Shown here piece by piece: positions 7,482-14,221 of a DNA stretch of 64,000 bases. The notes under the pieces are model-generated. The model saw nothing but the letters and a program-made list of their open reading frames with translations, ran no database searches and was not told the origin of the DNA. The position numbers and the translations under genes were made by a program. Position 1 is the first letter of the stretch; each line of letters begins with the position of its first letter. Source of the DNA: BQWY01 sp046351095 (GTDB taxonomy: Bacteria; Nitrospirota; Nitrospiria; Nitrospirales; Nitrospiraceae); assembly GCA_046351095.1 (NCBI GenBank), contig JAXLZC010000001.1, positions 2,976,001-3,040,000 of the forward strand, given 5' to 3'.

Positions 7482-8480
7482 TCACCACGCATAGGCCTCC
7501 GGTGCGGCGCCGCCCGGCCCCGGAAATATGCTGTCGAGTGTGGTTAAGGTTTCGCGCGACAGCGTGAGCGTCAGCGCACGGATGGCCTCGGTCAGTTGTT
7601 CCATCGTCCGTGGGCCGATGATCGGTGAGGTCACCGCCGGTTGATGCAGCAACCACGCAAGCGCCACGTCCGCCGGCTTCACACCCAACTTTTTGCAGAA
7701 GGCCTCATAGGCGACGAGTTTCGGTCGTAGACGCGTCAGTTCCTCCCGCACGTCCTTCTCCGTCCTACGCCCTTTCGCCGCTGTGGTCAGTGCGCCGCCG
7801 AGCAGTCCGCGTGCGAGCGGACTCCAGGGAATCACGCCGATGCCGTAGGCCTGGCAAGCGGGCAGCACTTCCAATTCGACCGTCCGCTCGGTGAGGTTGT
7901 AGAGGCTCTGTTCGCTGACCAGGCCGAGAAAATGGCGCTGCTTTGCCGCCTCTTGCGCCTGCGCCAGGTGCCAGCCCGCGAAGTTGCTGCTGCCGACATA
8001 GAGAACCTTGCCCTCGCGGGCCAGTTGCTCCATCGCCTGCCAGAGTTCTTCCCACGGCGTGGCGCGGTCGATGTGGTGCATTTGGTAGAGGTCGATATGG
8101 TCGGTCTGGAGGCGGCGGAGGCTCTCCTCGCAGGCGCGGCGGATCTGTCGCGCGGAGAGACGCGAGTCGTTCGGCCAGTCGCCCATGCGGCCGTAGACCT
8201 TGGTGGCGAGCACGACCTTGTCGCGGCGGCGGCCGCCTTGCGCGAACCAGCGCCCGACGATCCGTTCAGTCACACCTTGGCCGAGTTTCCACCCGTACAC
8301 GTCGGCGGTGTCGAAGAAGTTGATGCCGAGTTCCAGGGCACGATCCATGATGCGGTGGCTGTCGGCTTCGTTCGTATGCGGGCCGAAGTTCATGGTCCCC
8401 AGGCAGAGGCGACTCACGGATAGGCCGGAGCGGCCGAGCTGGGTGTAGGGCATCGTGGGTGTGCGGGGTTTCGGTAGCAT
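7482..8480 (-). CDS. Aldo/keto reductase
   Basis: 332 aa NADPH-dependent oxidoreductase with a TIM-barrel pattern. Recognisable parts: MPYTQLGRSGLSVSRLCLGTMNFG at the N-terminus (in part: LGRSGLSVSRLCLG), FFDTADVYG with the catalytic Asp and Tyr, ATKVYG with the Lys, YQMHHID with the His, YVGSSNFAGWHL, and the C-terminal PIIGPRTMEQL cofactor-binding segment. It reduces carbonyl compounds; the substrate cannot be told. A TCGACA-17 bp-TATAAA promoter ends 6 nt before the ATG at 8478-8480 and there is no Shine-Dalgarno, so I take this first ATG as the start of a leaderless message. The alternative internal ATG (8453) begins at MPYTQLG, closer to the usual family start. Confidence 0.9.
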   Translation of the reverse strand: MLPKPRTPTMPYTQLGRSGLSVSRLCLGTMNFGPHTNEADSHRIMDRALELGINFFDTADVYGWKLGQGVTERIVGRWFAQGGRRRDKVVLATKVYGRMGDWPNDSRLSARQIRRACEESLRRLQTDHIDLYQMHHIDRATPWEELWQAMEQLAREGKVLYVGSSNFAGWHLAQAQEAAKQRHFLGLVSEQSLYNLTERTVELEVLPACQAYGIGVIPWSPLARGLLGGALTTAAKGRRTEKDVREELTRLRPKLVAYEAFCKKLGVKPADVALAWLLHQPAVTSPIIGPRTMEQLTEAIRALTLTLSRETLTTLDSIFPGPGGAAPEAYAW

Positions 8481-8486
8481 GCGGGT

Positions 8487-8515
8487 TTTATAGGTGTTTT
8501 CCCACCGTCTGTCGA
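8487..8515 (-). promoter_or_regulatory. Promoter of the aldo/keto reductase (leaderless)
   Basis: Read on the minus strand: -35 TCGACA (8510-8515), 17-bp spacer, -10 TATAAA (8487-8492), then 6 nt to the ATG. Five of six bases match the consensus in each box. Transcription would begin at or next to the start codon. Confidence 0.6.
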
Positions 8516-8579
8516 GAGGGTGAAGGCTCCAGTGTGTGGCGAAAAAGCCACGAAGGGATGCGCTTCCAGAGAGCTTCGC

Positions 8580-8585
8580 TATACT
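8580..8585 (+). promoter_or_regulatory. -10 box of the NlpC/P60-like gene
   Basis: TATACT, 7 nt before the ATG at 8593, with no Shine-Dalgarno between. The -35 region is poor (no TTGACA-like hexamer at 16-18 bp). Fits the same short-leader arrangement seen at other genes here. Confidence 0.4.
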
Positions 8586-8592
8586 TGACTAG

Positions 8593-9372
8593 ATGACATC
8601 GTGGTTTTTTTCATATCCTGGCCGCGCAGGCGTTCGTACGGCTACGGTCCTCGCGGTGCTGCTCATCGCGGCCTGTGCAGGTCCGCACCGGGAGCGTGTG
8701 CGTGCTCCGGAGTCAGCGCCGTCGTCTGTCGGCACAGCCGGTCCTGTTGGTCCTGAGGCTCCGGCTCCAGTGCCGGTGCCACCGGTGAACGAATCGACTC
8801 CGCGCCGCTGCTGCCAGCCGGGTCCGATGATCGCGTGGCGCGATGCGGTGGTGACGACGGCCGTCGGCCTGCTGGGCCAACGGACCATCGAGTCGGAAGG
8901 CCGGAAGGTGTCGTACGACTGCGCGGGTGTGACGCGCGCGATCTTTTTGCAGCATGGGGTCGACCTCTATCAGAGTCGGCTCGTCACGAAGCAGGCGAAC
9001 GGTGTCCGGTATATCTACCAACATGTGCGGGAGTTCGGGCATCTGCACGACGGGCCGGTTGTGTCGCCGGGCGACCTCGTATTTTTCGACAATACCTGGG
9101 ACTTCAACGGCGATGGGATGGCCAACGATCCGTTGACCCATGTGGGCGTGGTGGAAACGATCGAGCACGACGGGACGGTCGTCTTCATCAGTCGCGTGGC
9201 GGGGGCGGTCGAGCGGTATCGTATGAACCTTGCACATCCGCGCCGCCATCGCACGGACGACGGTCGTGTGGTGAACGACTACTTACGGCGCAAGCGGGCA
9301 GGTGATGTCGAAGGGACAAATTATTTGTCCGGCGAGTTGTTCGCGGGATTCGGCACGCCGTATCGGAAATAA
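8593..9372 (+). CDS. Lipoprotein with NlpC/P60-CHAP-like cysteine peptidase domain
   Basis: 259 aa. The N-terminus has a signal peptide ending in a lipobox (LLIAAC, Cys about 29), so it is probably membrane anchored. A Pro/Val-rich linker (about 40-75) follows, and the rest looks like a papain-like peptidoglycan hydrolase: YDCAGVTRAIF supplies the catalytic Cys, PGDLVFFDN is the typical strand after it, and LTHVGVVE supplies the His. Such enzymes cut peptide cross-links in peptidoglycan. The domain assignment is by motif; the His-containing motif and spacing are as expected, but overall similarity is modest, so substrate and even activity are uncertain. Confidence 0.7.
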   Translation: MTSWFFSYPGRAGVRTATVLAVLLIAACAGPHRERVRAPESAPSSVGTAGPVGPEAPAPVPVPPVNESTPRRCCQPGPMIAWRDAVVTTAVGLLGQRTIESEGRKVSYDCAGVTRAIFLQHGVDLYQSRLVTKQANGVRYIYQHVREFGHLHDGPVVSPGDLVFFDNTWDFNGDGMANDPLTHVGVVETIEHDGTVVFISRVAGAVERYRMNLAHPRRHRTDDGRVVNDYLRRKRAGDVEGTNYLSGELFAGFGTPYRK

Positions 9373-9785
9373 TGTTGAGTGTCGAATGGTGAATGTTGAG
9401 TGCTCGGATCTCAGGGCGTACTGCTGAGTCTCACGCAATTCACGTAAGTTGTTTGACAATCTGCGAGGGCGGCTGGTAGAGTGCCTCCTGTCACTGTCGA
9501 GACGGCCCGGCGACCGTGCCACCTAACATAATCCGGGCCTCGTCATCGCAGCGCGTTCAGATCCTCCTCGGAGCAGACTTCCTCCTCTTTCTGGCTCCTT
9601 CGATTCTCTGACCTCGTCATACTGCGATGCCATACAGGACGCGCACCGCGTCCCTGCTGTGGGTACGTTCATCCTGGTCGGCACCCGTGTGTCTTCACGC
9701 GTGGGGGCAACGGCCACGGAACGCACCCTCTGTGTCGGCAGGATCGGTACGCCCCTGACCAAATTTTTACGTAAGGAGTGTCTCT
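9373..9785. other. Intergenic region with repeat, promoter and long helicase leader
   Basis: The first 33 bases (9373-9405) carry TGTTGAGTG/GAATGTTGAG units of the dispersed repeat family. A sigma70-type promoter lies at 9453-9482. The remaining 300 nt upstream of the helicase contain no convincing ORF; they include direct pyrimidine-rich CCTCCTC segments at about 9562-9588. The region probably is the 5' untranslated leader of the DEAD-box helicase gene. Confidence 0.55.
9453..9482 (+). promoter_or_regulatory. Promoter of the DEAD-box helicase gene
   Basis: -35 TTGACA (9453-9458), 18-bp spacer, -10 TAGAGT (9477-9482). Start of transcription would be near 9489, giving a leader of about 300 nt before the GTG at 9786. 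Confidence 0.6.
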
Positions 9786-11378
9786 GTGTTGAATTCGACC
9801 ACTGTGCTGAATGCTGAACCGACGAAGGATGAGTCCGCCACGAACCACGCAGCGCCTGCTGCGGCGGCGACTCCGGCTGGAGCGGCGCCCGCCTCCTCGA
9901 CCGGTGCGGCCACGGTCACCTTCACCTCGCTGGGCTTGTCTCAGCCGCTGCTGCGCGATTTGGCGGCCGCGAAATTTACCGAACCGACGCCCATCCAAGC
10001 CCAGGCGATCCCGCATGGGTTACAGGGCAAGGATATTCTGGGCTGCGCCCAGACGGGCACGGGCAAGACCGCCGCATTCGTCATTCCGATGATCGAACGG
10101 TTGGCGAGCGGTCCGGTCGGTCACCCGAAGGGGCTGATCCTCGCGCCGACGCGCGAGTTGGCGTACCAAATTCAAAAGACCATCGCGTTGCTCGGTCGCA
10201 GCCGTCGCGTGTCCGCGACGACCGTGATCGGCGGCGAAGATATCCGCGTGCAGGTGCGCGGGCTCCAGCAGCGCCCCACCATCGTGGTGGCGACGCCGGG
10301 CCGCTTGCTCGACCACATGTGGAACGGCACGATCAAGCTCGACGAATTCACCATCGTCGTGCTCGACGAAGCCGATCGGATGTTGGACATGGGGTTTGCG
10401 CCGCAGCTCAATCAAATCTTGGATGCGTTGCAGCCCGAGCGGCAGACGATGCTCTTCTCCGCGACCATGCCGGCCGACCTGGCCGACCTGGCCCGCGCGG
10501 GGTTGCGCGAACCGATTCGGATCATGGTGAATCCGCCGGCGCAGGCCGCGCGGACGGTGACGCACGAAGTGCATCACACCACCCGCGACGAAAAGACCGG
10601 TTTGTTGCTGAAGATGTTGGAAGAAACGAGCGGGACGATCTTGGTGTTTACCCGTACGAAGCACGGCGCCGACAAGGTCGGGCGTGTGCTCGAACAGAAG
10701 GGCCATCGCGTCGGCGTCTTGCACGCCGGTCGTCGCTTGTCGCAGCGGAAGACGGCGCTCGAGGGATTCCGTCGCGGCAGCTTCCGTGTCCTCGTCGCCA
10801 CCGACATTGCGGCGCGCGGGATCGACGTGGCGAACATCGGCCATGTCGTGAACTTCGACTTGCCGAACACGCCGGAGGATTACGTCCACCGGATCGGCCG
10901 TACCGGCCGTATGAAGACGGAAGGTCGCGCGACGAGTTTCGTCACCGGCGAAGACCATTTCCAGTTGCGCGCTATCGAGCGGCTGTTGGGACATCCCGTG
11001 CCGCGCGCCAAGGGGAGCCCAGAGCCCGCGCGGTTCAGCGGCGGTGGACCGGCTCGTTCCGGTCGGCCGTTCCAAGGCGGTCCGCGTCCGGGAGGCGATC
11101 AGCGTCGGCCGTTCGCTCGGCCCGGGTATCAAGGCCATCGTCCCGGCGGTGCGCCGATGGGCGCCTCGCCCGAAGGACGCCCGGCTATGCCGCGTCGCGA
11201 CGACATGCCGCGTGAAGTGGACGGAAACCGTCGTGATGCCGTCTATGGACAGGGTGCACGATACGGTCGTCCGGACGGCGCGCCGCGCCAGCAACCGCAG
11301 GGTGGCTACGGACAGGATCCGCAAGCTCGTCCGAGTGCGCCGCGTCCGCGCCGGTGGGTGCGTACGCCGCAGTCGTAA
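9786..11378 (+). CDS. rhlE: RhlE-type DEAD-box RNA helicase
   Basis: 530 aa from a GTG start with AAGGAG 7 nt upstream (9773-9778). After an Ala/Pro/Thr-rich N-terminus (1-50) the helicase core runs to about 420: Q motif (FTEPTPIQAQAIP), motif I (AQTGTGKT), Ia (PTRELA), motif II (DEAD), motif III (SAT), motif V (ATDIAARGIDV) and motif VI (HRIGRTGR). The last 110 residues are a disordered Gly/Arg/Pro-rich tail typical of RhlE proteins that bind RNA non-specifically. It unwinds structured RNA in ribosome assembly or mRNA turnover, often at low temperature. The 300-nt leader suggests post-transcriptional control. Confidence 0.92.
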   Translation: MLNSTTVLNAEPTKDESATNHAAPAAAATPAGAAPASSTGAATVTFTSLGLSQPLLRDLAAAKFTEPTPIQAQAIPHGLQGKDILGCAQTGTGKTAAFVIPMIERLASGPVGHPKGLILAPTRELAYQIQKTIALLGRSRRVSATTVIGGEDIRVQVRGLQQRPTIVVATPGRLLDHMWNGTIKLDEFTIVVLDEADRMLDMGFAPQLNQILDALQPERQTMLFSATMPADLADLARAGLREPIRIMVNPPAQAARTVTHEVHHTTRDEKTGLLLKMLEETSGTILVFTRTKHGADKVGRVLEQKGHRVGVLHAGRRLSQRKTALEGFRRGSFRVLVATDIAARGIDVANIGHVVNFDLPNTPEDYVHRIGRTGRMKTEGRATSFVTGEDHFQLRAIERLLGHPVPRAKGSPEPARFSGGGPARSGRPFQGGPRPGGDQRRPFARPGYQGHRPGGAPMGASPEGRPAMPRRDDMPREVDGNRRDAVYGQGARYGRPDGAPRQQPQGGYGQDPQARPSAPRPRRWVRTPQS

Positions 11379-11409
11379 GCGACCCGCGATCGGTTGATCT
11401 CGTTCGATG

Positions 11410-11451
11410 ACAAAGCCCGCGAGGGGGAACCTTCCTCCACGCGGGCTTTGT
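11410..11451 (+). terminator. Hairpin T1 downstream of the helicase
   Basis: 12-bp stem ACAAAGCCCGCG (11410-11421) with CGCGGGCTTTGT (11440-11451) around an 18-nt loop that itself can pair (GAGG...CCTC). It begins 31 nt after the helicase stop codon. No T-run follows. Nearly identical to the hairpin at 12072-12110. Confidence 0.75.
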
Positions 11452-11555
11452 GCTGTGAGATGTACTTGTGGAGTCGTGTCTCGACTCTTGGCAGTTGCTT
11501 GATTTTCTTTTCGTAGGGCAGATAGCCTACAGGCAGGTATGTGTGGGAGGCCTCT

Positions 11556-11777
11556 ATGGGAAACATGACGGAGTTTAAGATCGAGCTAGAGCAGGAAACG
11601 GATGGGCGATGGATCGCCGAGGTTCCGGCGTTGCCTGGTGTCATGGCATATGGTTCTACACGTGCCGCGGCCGTCGCATCCGTTCAAGCCTTGGCCTTTC
11701 GTGCGATGGCCGACCGACTTGAGCATGGCGAGGCCGTTCGCGAGGAGTGGCTGCACGTCTCGTTCATCGCAGCATGA
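11556..11777 (+). CDS. hicB: HicB-family antitoxin
   Basis: 73 aa from ATG 11556, with GGGAGG 5 nt upstream. The sequence has the partial RNase H-like fold of HicB (FKIELEQETDGRWIAEVPALPG, in part: DGRWIAEVPALPGV; then AYGSTRAAAVASVQALAFRAMADRLEHGE, in part: AYGSTRAAAVASVQALAF). It is the short form without a C-terminal DNA-binding domain, so any autoregulation would need the complex or another factor. The stop codon overlaps the ATG of the HicA-like toxin (ATGA at 11774-11777). The pair is enclosed by two nearly identical hairpins. Confidence 0.82.
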   Translation: MGNMTEFKIELEQETDGRWIAEVPALPGVMAYGSTRAAAVASVQALAFRAMADRLEHGEAVREEWLHVSFIAA

Positions 11778-11986
11778 GCCAGTGGCCCTCAACTCAGGCA
11801 TCTCGTGTGTTTGCGGCGCTGTTGCGTATGGGGTGGATCGTAAAGCGGACGACAGGATCCCATCGTGTGCTTTGCCGTGATGGAAGGCCTAACGTGGTAT
11901 TTGCTTTTCACGAGCGTGACGAGATCGGTCCTCGAATGTTGGCGCGGCTTGCCAACGTGACGGGCCTCACTCCCGAAGATATATAG
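11774..11986 (+). CDS. hicA: HicA-family mRNA interferase toxin
   Basis: 70 aa. HicA toxins have a small double-stranded-RNA-binding-like fold with one catalytic His; here the motif is TTGSHRVL, followed by the usual EIGPRMLARLANVTGLTPEDI (in part: EIGPRMLARLANVTG). The first half (SRVFAALLRMGWIVKR) matches the helix and strand before the His. It would cleave mRNA when not bound by the antitoxin encoded just upstream; the 4-nt overlap suggests coupled translation. It is a little divergent from textbook HicA, but gene order, size and motif agree. Confidence 0.82.
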   Translation: MSQWPSTQASRVFAALLRMGWIVKRTTGSHRVLCRDGRPNVVFAFHERDEIGPRMLARLANVTGLTPEDI

Positions 11987-12071
11987 GGGTTGAGAAATAC
12001 GGGAGAGAACGTGAGCGACCGATGACGAGTTACTGAAGTTCAATAGACGGTAGTTCTCATTGGATGCAGCG

Positions 12072-12110
12072 CAAAGCCCGCGTGGGGGAACGTTCCTCCC
12101 GCGGGCTTTG
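12072..12110 (+). terminator. Hairpin T2 downstream of hicA
   Basis: 11-bp stem CAAAGCCCGCG (12072-12082) with CGCGGGCTTTG (12100-12110). The loop contains the palindrome GGAACGTTCC. Base by base it differs from hairpin T1 (11411-11450) at only about three positions, including the outer TTTGTG(C/T)TGTG flank. Confidence 0.75.
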
Positions 12111-12212
12111 TGTTGTGTCGATCCCGTCACGACAAGACAGCCTCTCTCAAAGCCGCACTAGATGCCGACTCCCGCTGGCTTCCGCTGACTCGCGTTTGTG
12201 TATCGGTCTGTC

Positions 12213-12263
12213 TGTCCAATACGTATCGGATTGGATACAGGCAGCGGACATTTGTTTGCAAAT
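12213..12263 (+). promoter_or_regulatory. Candidate operators upstream of the dioxygenase operon
   Basis: Two inverted repeats: TGTCCAAT (12213-12220) with ATTGGATACA (12230-12239) around a 9-nt spacer, and ATTTG (12250-12254) with CAAAT (12259-12263) around a 4-nt spacer. They lie 107-157 nt before the first start codon of the operon. Their role is an inference from position only. Confidence 0.35.
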
Positions 12264-12369
12264 CGTCTGTGCAGCCTAGGTATTGCTGCGTCCTCGCCGA
12301 GGTGCTGCTGGTACGACCATTGCTCATTGTCCCTCGCACTCACGAGTCACACATCTGCGAGCGACATCT

Positions 12370-14196
12370 ATGGGACAGGCCGGAGTGTTTCACCGCATCG
12401 TCGTTCGACTCTATCGTGTAGTGAATCGCGTCATTCCCTGGCATCGCCTTCCGAAACTGTTGGGAGTCGGCAACCTGGTGGCGATCCGCCACGATCTTCG
12501 TTGCTGGAATCTGCACAGTACCTCGGCCTTGGCGCCCCCGTTGCCGCAGGCGCCTCCGTTTACCGAACATCACGCGCGGTATCGTACGGCCGACGGGACG
12601 TACAACGACCTGCGCTCGCCCAATATGGGCTGCGCGGGCAGCGCGTTTGGGCGCAACCTGCCGGTGGAGCAGGTGCATCCGGCGCAGGAAGAGGTGCTGG
12701 TGGCGGAGTCGCCGAGCCCGCGAGACATCAGCCTCAAACTCATGACGCGGAAACAGTTCATTCCCGCGACCTCCTTAAATGTGTTGGCGTCGGCCTGGAT
12801 TCAGTTCGAGGTGCACGATTGGTTCGCGCACAAACAAGAAGATCGCGCGGATGTGACGCTGCGGTTGAAGGAGGACGACGACTGGGAGTCGTTCGGGCGC
12901 AATGACCACGTGATGAACATTCGGCGTACCGTCGGGTGTCCGGCCGGCGCACGTGCGCTTCCCAATACGGAGACCCATTGGTGGGACGCCTCGCAAGTGT
13001 ACGGGAGTTCGCAGGCGCGGCAGGCGGAGTTGCGCGACCCCGCCGATGCGACGATCAGAACCGACGCGCGGGGGCGGTTGCCGTCGATGCAGGCAGCGGA
13101 TCCGGAGTTGGCGGGTATCGATCTGACCGGATTCAACGACAACTATTGGGTCGGCCTCAGCCTGCTGCATACACTGTTTTCGCGCGAGCATAACGCGGTG
13201 TGCGACGCGCTGCAGCGGACGTATCCCTCCCTCACGCACGAGGCGCGGTTTCAGATCGCGCGCCTGGTGACCTCGGCGCTGATCGCGAAGATCCACATGA
13301 TCGAGTGGACGCCCGCGTTGCTGCAGCATCCGACGTTGGCAACCGGGATGCGCGGCAACTGGTGGGGGATGTTGGGCGAGACCTTCCGCAAGCGGTTCGG
13401 GCGTGTCGGTCCCAGCGAGGTGTTGAGCGGAATCCCAGGATCGCCGACGGATCACCATGGCGTCCCGTACGCGCTGACCGAGGAATTTGTCGCGGTGTAT
13501 CGGCTGCATCCGCTGATTCCCGACGACTATCGCTTCCTGTTTCTCGACGATCCGCACAAGTCCGTCTACAAGACGTTTCCGGAAATTCAAGGCAGCAGCA
13601 CGCGGGCGTTGATCGACGAGATCGGCATCGAGAACGTCTGGTACAGCTTCGGCGTCGCCCATCCGGGAGCGATCACCTTAGGCAATTTCCCCCGGTTCCT
13701 GCAGCGCTTCAAACGCATCAAACAACTCGACGGGCAAGATGAGTTTCTCGACCTCGCGGCGCTCGATGTCTTTCGCGACCGCGAACGCGCCGTTCCGCGC
13801 TACAACGCGTTTCGGCGGATGTTGCGGCTGACGCCGATTGGGTCGTTCGCGGAGCTGAACGCCGAATGGGGCAAGACCTTGGAAGAATTGTACGACGGCG
13901 ACGTGGAGCGGTTGGATTTGATGGTCGGGCTTTTTGCCGAGACGCCGCCGAAAGGTTTCGCCATCAGCGAGACGGCCTTCCGGATTTTTACGGTGATGGC
14001 GCCGCGGCGCGTGAAAAGCGATCGGTTCCTCACAGACGATTTTCGTCCGGAAGTCTACACGCCGTTGGGGATGGACTGGGTGCAGAACACCACGTTTAAG
14101 GACGTCGTCTTGCGCCACTATCCGTCGTTGGCGCCGGCGCTCAGCGGCGTCGCCAATCCGTTTCTTCCCTGGCGCCATCTCCATGACGAGTGCTGA
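12370..14196 (+). CDS. Animal-haem-peroxidase family protein, alpha-dioxygenase/cyclooxygenase-like
   Basis: 608 aa. WIQFEVHDWFAH places H149 as the distal haem His, matching the FxxHDW of plant alpha-dioxygenases and the FAQHFTH of cyclooxygenases. VYRLHPLIPD gives H380 as the proximal haem ligand and Y377, three residues before it, in the position of the radical-forming Tyr of cyclooxygenase and alpha-DOX. FSREHN near residue 275 is another family block. The protein is therefore more likely a fatty-acid dioxygenase than a simple peroxidase; product regiochemistry cannot be told. No signal peptide is apparent, though the first 25 residues are amphipathic. The ATG at 12370 lacks a strong Shine-Dalgarno; an in-frame upstream ATG (12283) seems too far out. 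First gene of an operon with a lipoxygenase-like protein and a sensor kinase. Confidence 0.85.
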   Translation: MGQAGVFHRIVVRLYRVVNRVIPWHRLPKLLGVGNLVAIRHDLRCWNLHSTSALAPPLPQAPPFTEHHARYRTADGTYNDLRSPNMGCAGSAFGRNLPVEQVHPAQEEVLVAESPSPRDISLKLMTRKQFIPATSLNVLASAWIQFEVHDWFAHKQEDRADVTLRLKEDDDWESFGRNDHVMNIRRTVGCPAGARALPNTETHWWDASQVYGSSQARQAELRDPADATIRTDARGRLPSMQAADPELAGIDLTGFNDNYWVGLSLLHTLFSREHNAVCDALQRTYPSLTHEARFQIARLVTSALIAKIHMIEWTPALLQHPTLATGMRGNWWGMLGETFRKRFGRVGPSEVLSGIPGSPTDHHGVPYALTEEFVAVYRLHPLIPDDYRFLFLDDPHKSVYKTFPEIQGSSTRALIDEIGIENVWYSFGVAHPGAITLGNFPRFLQRFKRIKQLDGQDEFLDLAALDVFRDRERAVPRYNAFRRMLRLTPIGSFAELNAEWGKTLEELYDGDVERLDLMVGLFAETPPKGFAISETAFRIFTVMAPRRVKSDRFLTDDFRPEVYTPLGMDWVQNTTFKDVVLRHYPSLAPALSGVANPFLPWRHLHDEC

Positions 14197-14221
14197 TCCC
14201 GGACGGTGAGTGAGGAACCCG

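Larger units (their letters stand above)
11987..12369. other. Gap between hicA and the dioxygenase operon
   Basis: Holds the hairpin T2 (12072-12110), then 260 bases without a credible gene. Two inverted repeats in the second half (12213-12239 and 12250-12263) are candidate operators for the downstream dioxygenase operon. No convincing sigma70 promoter was found by eye. Confidence 0.5.

Noticed and set aside
10020..11324. 434-codon open frame antisense to the DEAD-box helicase
   Set aside because: Covers a definite helicase on the other strand; no motif or start signal.
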